DNA of 26,952 bases from positions 52,778 to 79,729 of the forward strand of contig JH153110.1 in NCBI GenBank assembly GCA_000226015.1, read 5' to 3'. A program made the translations under genes and the position numbers. Source of the stretch: Mnemiopsis leidyi (Eukaryota; Ctenophora; Tentaculata; Lobata; Bolinopsidae). The notes under the pieces are model-generated. The model worked only from the letters and a program-made list of their open reading frames with translations, was not told the DNA's origin and ran no database searches. Shown here piece by piece: positions 1-9,659 of the stretch (positions are counted from its first letter, which is position 1; each line of letters begins with the position of its first letter).

Positions 1-12
1 AGGAGGAGGAGG
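1..12. repeat. Short AGG microsatellite at the left edge
   Basis: Four AGG units open the window; the array may continue to the left. Confidence 0.6.
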
Positions 13-350
13 TTAAATGTTTTGAGTGCTTTGAAGATATCAAATTGTCAAAACTTAAATGTATATTCGCAATTCATTAGCAATTTGAGTCATAAAGAGT
101 AGAATTGTTTTACCACAGGCAGACTGATTTTAGGTTTGCTTGAGATCAATCAAAAACAAAAGATGTAAGATTTATAGTAGAAAATAGAAAATAGAACCCC
201 TTATGAGGTTTCAACATTTGATCACAGTCGAAAGTCTTTTACACGAGTACAGGAAATTGTCTGGTATAAACATTTTTCTGGAAAACCACTTTCAAACGCT
301 TTGAAAACTATTTGAAAACTCAAAATGTGCAAAATTGTCTTGTTCATAAT

Positions 351-678
351 TCAAGTCCGCGAAAACTTGGGCCCGTAAAAATATTGATGGGGATAGTGGT
401 CGGAGGAATGCGCGTTTCCGTTCATACCCTGACGTTTACCAGAGTTAATATGTGGTGATTTTGATTCTGCTTGGCTGCTTCCTAAGTTGCTTGATTTGGC
501 TTGGTTGTAAGAGCGAATGGCCATTTCCCGTAGCTTTCTTGTCATTTCTTTGTTGGCGTTTAGTTTTTTGATGGTGAAAGAATCCTGGAACTTTGAGATG
601 ATGATTGTCATAGGAAAAGCAAGGACTACAATGCCAAATAACACAACAAAACTTCCAGTAAATTGTCCAAGTGTGGAT
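351..678 (-). CDS. Kv channel exon 10: S6, C-terminal tail and stop
   Basis: Acceptor TTTTTCTTCAG, entering in phase 2. S6 reads [20 protein letters not shown] followed by SKFQDSF. Where Kv1-Kv4 channels have PVP or PIP, this has PMT (residues 437-439). The tail of about 75 residues is rich in Ser, Asn and His and ends FSRT; no typical C-terminal PDZ-binding motif is evident. The stop is at 351-353. No AATAAA or ATTAAA was seen in the remaining 350 bases, so the 3' UTR probably leaves the window. Confidence 0.9.
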
Positions 679-3600
679 CTGAAGAAAAATAATTGTTAAG
701 AAACTATTTAAGCAGTTTTTGCTAAATAATTTAGGGAACAGTCACATTGAAAAAATTGTGTTTTAACCTGATAACTGATCGCAAGATGGCTGTGGTTAGT
801 CACTGTTATCCAAGCAATAAGTTAATAGTGCAGCGGGTGAGCTTTCTTTAAAATCTAACAGATAATGTTCTAACCACTGATTTATCTGTAAACAAAAACT
901 TGACTCACTTTGGGAAGATATCCCCATATCCGACAGTTGTTATAGTGACAATGGCCCACCAGCAGCCGTGAAGAATCGAGGGTAATTGTTCATTCCGTGG
1001 CTGCAAGCATTGGAAATGTCTTATTTTGGTACTGTATATAGTCAGTCATGAGTTCATCCAAGATTAATTCTTTCATTAATATGTTAGGACAGCAAAAATG
1101 TTAAAAATACTAAAATATTGAAATTATGATGGGCAAAGACCAATTTTAATTTGTGAAGTAAATTACATGTTGAATTGTGAAATTGGCAAACGCCTTGCAA
1201 ATTATATTATTTACCGCGTGATGCTATAATACCGGTTGAGTAAAACGTGGTATTTGCACATTGTTGTCGTATTACATCACCCTTTTTCGTATTACATCAC
1301 ACTTATGGCCGTATTACATCACCCTTTTTCGTATTACATCACCCTTTTTCGTATTACATCACCGTATTACATCACCCTTTTCGTATTACATCACCGCGTA
1401 TTACCTCACACTTTTTGCAAATTAGTGATACGAGAGAACGTCCTTTTTTCTGTTATTACTAGCAACTACCAACACTGCCTGCTAATTTTACTTCCTAGAT
1501 AATATCGGTACATGACTCTGAGGCCTGCTCCAAATTAGAGATACGAGAGAACGTCCTTTTGTCTTGTTATCATTAGCAACTGCCCGCACTATCTGCAAAT
1601 TTTACTTGGTAAATAATATCGTTACATAACTCATAAGTGCACAAAGTAACAACATGTTTTCACCTCGGGCTCCGCCCTCGTTAAAAACATATCATTATTC
1701 AACTCAGCCTTCGGCTTCGATGAATAATGAGATTTACGCCACTCGCTACGCTCGAGGCGTAAATTATGTTACTTCACACTTACTCGTTATGTAACTTCAT
1801 ATTACACTGTACATAGATACATACAAGTGTGACCAACATACAAGTCGGAGGAAAACCCACCTCGGCTATTTGGAACTCCACAAAGTACATTATAGTTCCA
1901 ACAAGAAGTATGACCACTCCAACAACTCCGATAAGAACAAAGAACTCTTGTTTAGCTGATGTGACCACCTTTATTTTAAAGAAAAAACAAGTTTAAAATA
2001 CTTTCATGGGTAGATCAATGGTTTGATGGGTAGAATAGTTATTGCAATGAAAGACTTGATATATAGAATCATATCTAAGTATGCCCATATGAGTTAGTAA
2101 GCTAATCAATGAAATTTTCATTCTCAGTAACTATAGAATTATCCCATCCTTACCTCCATAACTTCAGTTAACTGTCTGCTGTGTCGAACAAGTTTCAATA
2201 CTCTCACCACCCTCACTATCCTACACACCTGAAAAAAAAGTATAAAACATGTTAACATCATCTATCCTTATAAACTTCTTTATCCATCAATCTATTATTG
2301 ATATACAAGAAGCTTCGTGCGGTCTATTCAATAACTTTGACGACCGGTAAAAAGTTTATAAAATTTACCAAAATAGATTATTCATATAACACAAATAATT
2401 TAATTAAATACAAATAATTTGAGTGTTATAACACGATTATACTGTACCTTAAGTGCAAAGAATTGGGCAGGAGGCATTCCTGCCGTTATCAGGAACACTA
2501 TCAGCTCTACATAGAAGGGGAGAACTGCCAGTATATCCATTATGTTCATTGTTTTGAAGAAAAACTTGCCCATGCTAGATGATGTCATGAATCTGAGGAT
2601 AGTGAATACTGATAGTAAACTTAAGTTATTCACAGACTATAAACTGGTATAATCTACAGTTTATGCTGCATTAAGAAAGCATGGTATATGTATAGTAGCA
2701 GTAGTTCATTCTTTAATTGTTGATGTCATATCCATTCAGCCTCACTTCTCAGCTTTACCAGCAAAACACTTATAAAATCAAAGTCGATGTCATCTTACTT
2801 GGCAATGAGATCGATGGTGAAAAAGAGGTTTATCGCCACATCAAGAGAATAGATGAGTATCTTATAAGGGGACTCGAAGGGGTTTACAAAGTGTTTGGTA
2901 TGTTCAGGTATCGTCTCTACCACCAACATTGCGATAGTGAGGATAATACAGATCAGGTCTATAAACCCCCATATCATGCTTAGTTTGCTATAGCTGGGAT
3001 CTGTTATCTGATAGGGACAGAGTGTTACTATGTGATCTGATGGAGACAGTTTGTCACTAAGTGAGACACCATGATAGAGCCCATAAAGGCATAGTCTATA
3101 AAACACTAGGATTTCCATTGGAACTGTATAGTGACGAAAGTAAGTTGGAGTAAGCAGTTCCTTGCACTGGAGAAAATTGCCCAGAAAATTAACGTAAGAA
3201 AGCCCCATGAAGGAGAACTAACCGTTTTGTTGATGCGCTGGCGAAGTGTGGGTGACACTTTGGGGTTGTTCTCAGCAATGACCTTGTCATAATCTTCTAT
3301 CATCCGGCAGAGGTCTATGTCGAAGAACTCCAGCTCTTCCTCTACGATTACTGGATCAATACTTTCAGGAGCTCTGAAAACATGGGATTTTTAAATCTTT
3401 TCTCAATTGTTTATATTTGTATTTGTATTTCATTGATGTTTAAATTCGAGTGAATTGGACTATAATAATGCACAAAAGTTTATGCATGCACTTTTGCGAT
3501 GACAAATTTGCACTCCAGTAAGATTTACCGGAAGGTTCCAGGAGACTGGTAGAAGTACAAAATGGCGCTGAACAAATCCTGGTTTCTATCGAAATAGTGG

Positions 3601-6600
3601 GTGTTTGTTTTCGGGTCGTAGTATTGGAATCGTCTCTGCGAGGTTTTACATCATTAGGGATGATACATTTCAGTTTTGGACCTCTTTTTGATTAGCAGGG
3701 GTAATCTACTATGGTTTTATATTGGTTTTAGAAACATTGTGTATATGATTACAACTGATTGACGATGTAAACAACTTCCCAAACATGGTGTATGATTACA
3801 ACTGATTGAAGATGTAAACAACTTCCCAAACATGGTGTATGATTACAACTGATTGACGATGTAAACAACTTCCCAAACATGGTGTATGATTACAACTGAT
3901 TGAAGATGTAAACAACTTCCCAAACATGGTGTATGATTACAAACGATTGACGATGTAAACAACTTCCAAAACATATGGTGTATGATTACAAATGATTGAC
4001 GATGTAAACAACTTCCCAAACACAACCTCCCTTACCGAGGGATCCCCAAGCAATGTATCAGGGTATCTGGACAAGGATTCCTCTGTCGTGATGAACTTTT
4101 CTCCCCCGCAGTTTATCTTAACGAGGGTAGCGCTGTGAGTTTCGAGGCGCACTACTGGTGGTCTAATCGGCTGTTCCGAACCTTTCCTTCCGAGAAGTAC
4201 CTGAAATAGTTCTGACGTTTTGATATTGTCTAGTTAAATTGTTGAAATATTTGGTCTTTCCACAACAGTTTTGCTCAGTTCCTGAAATTGGCGTATTCTT
4301 TGAGAGGAAACGTTTTCAATTTATATAGTATGGTACGTTGGCAACAAATGCAATGACTAATTAGACATATTTTAGACAGCCTATGATAACTAGTAGGACA
4401 AATCAAATGAACGGTATAACATGAGAACATGGGGCATATAATGGGGGCATTGATAGGTCATATGATTGGGCATATGAAAGGGCATTAGATAGGGCATACA
4501 ATGGCGTAGCAATATGGGCTGTGTTCACTCTCCGAATAAAAAGTATTTTCTGAATTGCAATTACCTTACACTGCATATCGAGCTTGTATTTGTGCAAGTT
4601 TTAAATAGCAAAAATATGATTACAATTTCCTCCAAAAACCAAGAATTCAAAACAGAAAACCACAATTAAACCAAAACTCCCCTAGCTCCTTTAAAAATTT
4701 TCAAAACAATTACATGCGTCAATTGCGTACTAATTAGCAATTAAGATATTAATTTTTTTGCAAATTTAGTTAGAAGAAGCTATAAACTATCTTCATCCAT
4801 ATTATAATACTTAAAAGTAAGAACCATTATCTTAATGAATAAATTTGTGGTAGTTTTATCTGCATATAAATGTATAGAACTGTATGTATGAATAACTGGC
4901 TAACAATTAAGCTGTACCAGCCCAATGTCAGCTACCCAATTCTAAGAAACGTGGTTGTAAACCTGCGTATGACCATGGCTTCTTCCAGAACTGACATATG
5001 GCATGGTTCTAAATTATAGTCACTTTAAATCAGCCCACAAGTTTGGTAAAACTGAAAATGGTGACGGCACTAGTTTAACAGCAAAATAGACTTTGTTAGT
5101 CGACATCTAAAGAAAACGGTCGTTTGGAGACACAAAGCCAGCCCTCTAAAGCCCTAATCGTAATAGCAAAATGCCAAGCGTAGAAATTCGCCCAGGCTAC
5201 AACTAATATCTCTACGCAGTGAGCTTATAGGACGGGAAATGTAAGCAATTTGTAGTCGGTTTTGTGAGCGCCAGAACTCACTATAGCTCAGTCTGGCTTG
5301 CTAGTGTGGCTCCATATGGGACCTTAACGCTGGAATAAGTAATTGCGATGTGAGTATGTGAATATGTGATCATCATCAGGATCGTCAAAAGAGGGTACAG
5401 CACTTTCTGCATTGGAGATTATAGAGAAAGATATTCTTGGGGAGGCGATGCAAATTTTGGAAATTCTTACTTCATTTCTCAAAATGTAGGGGTCCTATCT
5501 TTGTTTACGGGGGTAAATATTTGAGTAAATGCTCATTATGCTAAAAGGGCCATTCATGGATCTTATAAGGAGTACAAGAACAGTATAACTATAATAAATT
5601 AGTGATAGTTGCCGTTTGTGGTATGATTTTAGAACTTAGAAGTATGGAATAGTAATTAGTCATTGTGCGTATGGGTTGTTTTGGCAATTGCACACAATTA
5701 AGCAATAATATCACTTGAAGACAAGGTCTATGCAACTAACAGCGAAACTTGCAATTTTTAAAAATAAACTAAATCCATAGTTCGCAAAACCAATTCTTTA
5801 AGTCCTTACAATTTCGCGTATTATTTGATTGATTTCGTTGCGAATATTTGATCGTTAGATATAGTTAGAAATAAATAAGATTGCTTGATGATGAAATGTT
5901 TTGCTTATTTAATTTGAGTAATATATTGAATCTTGAACTTGAACATTTTACACATTTTTACAGTGTGATCATCTCCTACACTTAAAGGATGAAACGTTAC
6001 TTCTTTACTTCTTACTAACGAGATGGTATGACTTGTACTCAACTTAGTCATAAATTTGATTTATTTTGAACCTGGTTAACAAAGTCCTTAGACGTCATGC
6101 CTATGTTCGTGCCGCTGTAGATAAGATATTTCGATTCAACAAAACAAACAGAAATGAAATAACACTGGCCATAGACTATTGTGGATATCGATAGACTGAG
6201 AGCTATTGCTTTGTTGAACATAATGAAAATAAAGATAACATGCTTTCAATTTCATAAGACCTGGTTATGTACAAAATAGCATTTCATCGTTCATATTGTT
6301 GTAGAAATATCGAATCATGCCCCATGAACTTTGCTTATTGCATACAAATTGTGGATTCCTATATTGGAAATTAAGTCTCAACTACTTGTTTAGACAGACT
6401 TATTCTTATTGATTTCGTATTTGGAGTCGCATGTATGCTGGCTAATTAACTTTCGCACGCCTCGACGTCTCTATAATGCTTTATGTAGTTAAACTCAAGG
6501 AAATGACCGTGCGAAAGTTCAAAAGTTTGTTCAAATGATTTACTTCAAGCTTACAGCCAAGTCATCAATTACTTGCTAAAGGTCTCCCTCAAATCTAAAT

Positions 6601-9600
6601 ATCTAACTTCCTTTGCATAAAGGCCGTCTTTCTCAAATGATGAAATTGCTTTACTGCTGCATTGCTTGTTTACCTAGAACGGCTAGGGCTAACATCGGAC
6701 ACAATTATAGCTACTGTGGTATACTGAGCGCGACCATACTAAACGGGTCTACTTTGGTCTTTGATATACTTATGGCGATTTTATGAGATTTGTAATTGTC
6801 AATGATGCTTGCCTATTTCCTTGTTTGCTTCTATACATGAATAAATGAATCCCAGAAAAGCACTACATTGCCTGATTCTAAAGCCCATTCCGAATGCCCA
6901 AACAAAAGTACAACCAAAGCTCGGCTGCCTCTAAAAAAACAAAAGTTTGAGCAGACTCTGATCAGAACCTCATTCTGCTTCTAAAAATACAAAAGTTTGA
7001 GCAGACTCTGAGAACCTCATTCTCCCGAGGAAAGTCCCCTGACTCCCAGGTAGTAGGCCGGTTTGTAGGATCTTCTTGCGAACCTAGACCCGCTAGTTTA
7101 GCAGAGTGCTGGTGAACCCAGGTCTTCATTGAAAAATACAACGTTTCGAGAAAAGCAGAGTGAAAAGAATGCTTGTTGAACGTGTAGCTGTCAACAGAAA
7201 AACCTGCAGTTTGGGTTACGCAGTAGAAGGCAGTATGTAGGTGAGAAGTAAAGGTAAATGTAGTGTTCAGCCGGTTGTTAGATGTTAGTGATTTAGTTCG
7301 TTGTCGTATAGGGTACATATACTGCAGTAGACAAATAATAACAAGACAGCTATTTGCACGTGCTAGCCTGATATTTCCGTTTTTCAGGCACTCATGGAAG
7401 TATTTGAAACGATTAGCATCCATACTTCAAGTTATAATTCATAATTGATGACACAACAGTTTGTATGTGAAAGTTAACTCTCCTTACTGTTTGGTAAATA
7501 ATTAGAGGCTGTCAACATGAACACTTCAACTACTAAACTTTATACCTGCAGTTATTGGACCTTGTGATACAAACTGCCCTGATATTCATATTTTCATATT
7601 TACAATAAAAAACATCATGCTAATATACGTAAAAGTATAACCAATGTTTGAAGAATTAATTAAAAGTAATAGCTGTTTTTTAATCATAGCTTACTGATAA
7701 CTGCATGTTAACAGATGGATGGCTTACTGATAATCATCAAGTAAAAAGATTAGAAAAGGAAATTAACTTATTGTGAATTTACCTCCTCGGTCCTTGCATG
7801 AAATAAACCTATACCATGACCGCTGTGCTTCATCTTCTAGCTCAAAACCACCAAAATAAAACGTCTCCTATGGATCATTAAATTGTGAAAAGCGAGGAAA
7901 AAGGGTTGACAGCAAGCAAGATCGTTGTACAATAAGCAGCAAAATTTCATGAATGTAATTGAAACATGTGGCGACTAATGTTTTATGACTAAAGCAAATG
8001 CTTTTAACAGAAACTCTACATCAATCCTTTTCACCAATTTTTGACAAAGATCAAACTCAACACCAATTTTTGACAAAGATCAAACTCAAAGACAATACAT
8101 GTCAGTTTTTAGTCCAATTACAGACTATTATGACCATTATATATCATGTCGATAACGCAGTATATAACTCATGACGTTCGAAATCATGTTCGTTGTATAA
8201 AGATATCCCCAACAAATAATTTTCCAGGGAACTGTGTCTACACGTTTAATTGAAGGACAAAGATACTGAAATTTGGCATTAGTACCATTAGGATCAACCC
8301 AGGATCAAGATCAATTGTATATAAAACCGATTTGCCACGTTTAACAAAGAGAATATGTTCTCAGTGTCCTCCCATTAATTTAAGCGAAAATCTAAAGCTT
8401 ATCAGATCTAATTCGTATGAACTTGATCTCCGAGAATCTTGATAAACCTTTAGGACTGCAACTTAATGGTTTAAATTGTTTTATTTTGTTGCCTGTTTAG
8501 TCGCGTGGAGTGAGCTTCTTTTACGTTCTGCTAAGAATTCTATCGGGTCTTTACCCACCAAGACCTATTCTCGAGAAATTGTGTGTGAGGGTCAAATTGG
8601 GCGCTGCACTAACTAGTGCAGCGAAAGCAACTTCAATGGTTGACTGCCGTTATTGGGGCCATGTATGCAATATTGGATGATTACACAATCTACTTGCTTT
8701 CTTACACTTGTGCCATCTCTATAGATGCATTAGATGCGAGCGTTGCCTGCAACAGACTATTCCGAACTTAGATGCTTATTCCAATTATGATTACTTTTTG
8801 AACTTTTCTCGTTTGAGATGATGTAGATTTACGAGATCCAGCAACTGAATGCTTCTGAAGTAACCCTCCATAAAGGAATGAATATGATAAAACGCAGAAT
8901 TATGGGGCAGGTCAATGTGTATTCGGCAAACAGATATATCACCATCAATCACATAAATTTTGGTCCCCTAAGACACCCCTGGATACCCCAAGACGCTTAC
9001 CAACGACGTCATCTGGGACCGCACACGAAAGACAACCTGAATTGGTGCACAAACAAAAACCTCTCTATCAGCGCCCTCTCAAGAAAAGTTCACTAAGTCC
9101 TAAGTTGTTATGTTATAACCTGGAATAAGAAGTGGTCACTCAGACCGTGATGTCGGACACTCTATAAATGTGGTTTTATCGATGAAAATGTTGTCATCGA
9201 TCATACATCACAATTGAAAAGTCAACCTAATATCCTTAAAATCCTTACCAATTACCAAAAGTCTTACATGCCAAAAACAAATACATATCACTACAAATTT
9301 CGGTTCGAATTTCGGTGCTGCCCGGAAACGTCGTTTACTCTTTGCCAGTTCTATGCAGTCCCGAACAGACATCTGGTAACAGAAAATTGGTATAATCCAA
9401 AGTTTCCCTTTCTTTAAAAAAATAAAACTCTAAGAATATGATAATCACTTTTTTAGCGCAGCCTCACCTGAACCATGTTCCCCCTCCACAAAATACTCTT
9501 CATCATCAAGTCCTGCTTCTTGGCGGCGGTCATGTTGGTGTTCCAGTACTTGTCTCCCCTCATCACGGTCTTACTCCGGGACCCCAGCATGATGTTGTGC

Positions 9601-9659
9601 AGGCTCGTCCGACCCTGGCGTAGCCCTCCACCGTTCACCGAGGACATGGCTCGGGACAT
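351..9659 (-). CDS. Voltage-gated potassium channel alpha subunit, Shaker-type T1, complete 10-exon gene
   Basis: Encodes a six-transmembrane Kv subunit of the plasma membrane that would tetramerise through T1. Exons are 9659-9468, 4200-4036, 3635-3529, 3373-3223, 3007-2799, 2592-2448, 2228-2154, 1968-1861, 1000-909 and 678-351; all junctions agree in phase and total 1572 bases (523 residues plus stop). T1 is about residues 90-180 and lacks the HxxxC...CC zinc site of non-Shaker Kv families. S1 is about 213-237, S2 254-276, S3 287-311, S4 321-341, S5 356-379, pore filter TTVGYGD 405-411, S6 422-445. Basic residues stand every third position at 323, 326, 329, 332, 335 and 338. The S6 Pro-X-Pro hinge is replaced by Pro-Met-Thr at 437-439, as in silent Kv subunits. 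Family identity is secure; the first exon is the least certain part, and a modulatory role is inference. Confidence 0.9.
909..1000 (-). CDS. Kv channel exon 9: pore helix and selectivity filter
   Basis: Acceptor AATGCTTGCAG and donor CCAAA/GTGAGT, residues 385-415. [20 protein letters not shown] contains the WW pore-helix pair and the potassium filter TVGYGD, so the conduction path is intact. Confidence 0.94.
1267..1412. repeat. Tandem array of CGTATTACATCACCC units, about 20 bp
   Basis: About seven or eight copies of CGTATTACATCAC followed by a variable CCTTTTT spacer, in the intron between the S5 and pore exons. Copies differ mainly in spacer length and a few bases. Confidence 0.85.
1418..1643. 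repeat. Two tandem copies of a 113-bp unit
   Basis: CAAATTAG(T/A)GATACGAGAGA starts at 1418 and again at 1531. Both continue through similar GTCCTTTT, TAGCAACT and TTTTACTT blocks. The end of copy 2 runs into the left inverted repeat of the element at 1621, and the end of copy 1 resembles that same terminus. Confidence 0.75.
1621..1795. mobile_element. Palindromic MITE-like element
   Basis: Left end GTTACATAACTCATAAGTG and the reverse complement of the right end, GTTACATAACGAGTAAGTG, match over about 28-30 bases. Inside are nested hairpins: TCATTATTCA with TGAATAATGA, and ACGCCACTCG with CGAGGCGT. No coding sequence is present and no clear target-site duplication was seen. It lies in the Kv intron between the S5 and pore exons. 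Confidence 0.6.
1861..1968 (-). CDS. Kv channel exon 8: S4-S5 linker and S5
   Basis: A 108-base exon, phase 0 at both ends, residues 349-384. The acceptor is AAATAAAG/GTG behind a T-rich tract; this choice restores the exact Kv spacing from RHS in S4 to the KQE that starts S5. S5 is [20 protein letters not shown]. The donor is GAG/GTGGGT. A MITE-like element ends about 65 bases beyond the donor in the intron. Confidence 0.85.
2154..2228 (-). CDS. Kv channel exon 7: S4 voltage sensor
   Basis: A 75-base exon with acceptor CTTTTTTTTCAG and donor GAG/GTAAGG, phase 0 at both ends, residues 324-348. [18 protein letters not shown] has a basic residue every third position, the voltage-sensor signature. 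Confidence 0.93.
2448..2592 (-). CDS. Kv channel exon 6: S3 and start of S4
   Basis: Acceptor ACTATCCTCAG and donor CTTAAG/GTACAG, residues 276-323. The S3 motif [16 protein letters not shown] carries the conserved Asp (294) that pairs with S4 charges. The S3-S4 linker is short, and the exon closes on FFALK, whose Lys323 replaces the first S4 arginine. Confidence 0.9.
2799..3007 (-). CDS. Kv channel exon 5: S1 and S2
   Basis: Acceptor CCCTATCAG and donor GCCAA/GTAAGA, phase 0 in and phase 2 out, residues 206-275. S1 is [19 protein letters not shown], ending in the conserved ETIPE. S2 is [20 protein letters not shown]. Asp261, Phe268 and Asp271 hold the positions of the charge-transfer centre (Glu, Phe, Glu in Shaker). 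The S1-S2 loop is only about 17 residues and has no N-glycosylation sequon. Confidence 0.9.
3223..3373 (-). CDS. Kv channel exon 4: end of T1 and T1-S1 linker
   Basis: Acceptor TTTTCAG and donor ACG/GTTAGT, residues 156-205. [20 protein letters not shown] is the usual helix ending T1 (P.dvf.eEl.fy.l). No HxxxC...CC zinc-binding set appears, which points to the Shaker (Kv1-like) class. RQRINKT leads into the segment before S1. Confidence 0.85.
3529..3635 (-). CDS. Kv channel exon 3: T1 core
   Basis: Acceptor CCTCGCAG and donor CG/GTAAAT; enters in phase 0 and leaves in phase 2. Translation [10 protein letters not shown], then YFDRNQDLF and ILYFYQSPG, aligns without gaps with the Kv T1 core (FFDRNRxxFxxIL.YYQS.G). 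Residues 120-155. Confidence 0.9.
3739..4022. repeat. 47-bp minisatellite, about six copies, in Kv intron
   Basis: The unit begins GTGTATGATTACAACTGATT and ends AACTTCCCAAACATG. Copies are nearly identical, varying at GACG/GAAG and a few other places. The array fills the intron between the two T1 exons and stops about 13 bases from the exon 2 donor. Confidence 0.9.
4036..4200 (-). CDS. Kv channel exon 2: first half of T1 tetramerisation domain
   Basis: Acceptor ACTATTTCAG at 4201 and donor TCG/GTAAGG at 4035; phase 0 on entry and exit, residues 65-119. [10 protein letters not shown] followed by [12 protein letters not shown] is the T1 opening strand and the PxTLLG motif of Kv channels. A 47-bp minisatellite begins about 13 bases past the donor, inside the next intron. 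Confidence 0.88.
6448..6519. repeat. 12-bp perfect inverted repeat
   Basis: AACTTTCGCACG at 6448-6459 and CGTGCGAAAGTT at 6508-6519 with a 48-base loop, in the first Kv intron. Confidence 0.7.
6930..7022. repeat. Two-copy direct repeat, about 46 bp
   Basis: CAAAAGTTTGAGCAGACTCTG followed by AGAACCTCATTCT occurs twice in a row; the first copy carries an extra ATC before the AGAACC block. Confidence 0.8.
6962..7423 (-). other. Unassigned 153-residue open frame
   Basis: The longest uninterrupted frame in the first Kv intron, starting [11 protein letters not shown] and ending IFRSRMRF. It has no recognisable domain or signal peptide, and its 3' end overlaps one copy of a direct repeat, with codons shared with that repeat. 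Probably a chance frame or transposon debris rather than a gene. Confidence 0.15.
8031..8088. repeat. 29-bp direct repeat
   Basis: CACCAATTTTTGACAAAGAT followed by CAAACTCAA is present twice back to back with no differences. Confidence 0.85.
9468..9659 (-). CDS. Kv channel exon 1: start codon and cytoplasmic N-terminus
   Basis: Codes for residues 1-64, starting [11 protein letters not shown] and ending RGNMVQ. The ATG is the first Met after an in-frame TGA two codons upstream, so it is the natural start. The exon ends CAG followed by donor GTGAGG, in phase 0, which matches exon 2. It is GC-richer than its surroundings. Assignment to the channel rests on strand, phase and position, because the N-terminus of Kv channels is poorly conserved. 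A 5.3-kb intron follows and could hide a further phase-0 exon. Confidence 0.6.

Larger units (their letters stand above)
4201..9467 (-). other. First Kv intron (about 5.3 kb), no supported exon
   Basis: AT-rich. Contains loose GGGCATATA-type repeats near 4434-4500, a 12-bp inverted repeat at 6448-6519, a direct repeat at about 6930-7022, a 29-bp direct repeat near 8031-8088, and a 153-residue unassigned open frame at 6962-7423. Nothing else recognisable was found on either strand. Confidence 0.6.

Noticed and set aside
3843-4025. Minus-strand frame rich in [11 protein letters not shown] repeats
   Set aside because: Translation of the 47-bp minisatellite; the Kv intron boundary at 4035 precedes it.
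9301-9311. GGTTCGAAT resembling a tRNA B box
   Set aside because: No A box or cloverleaf stems at the required distance.
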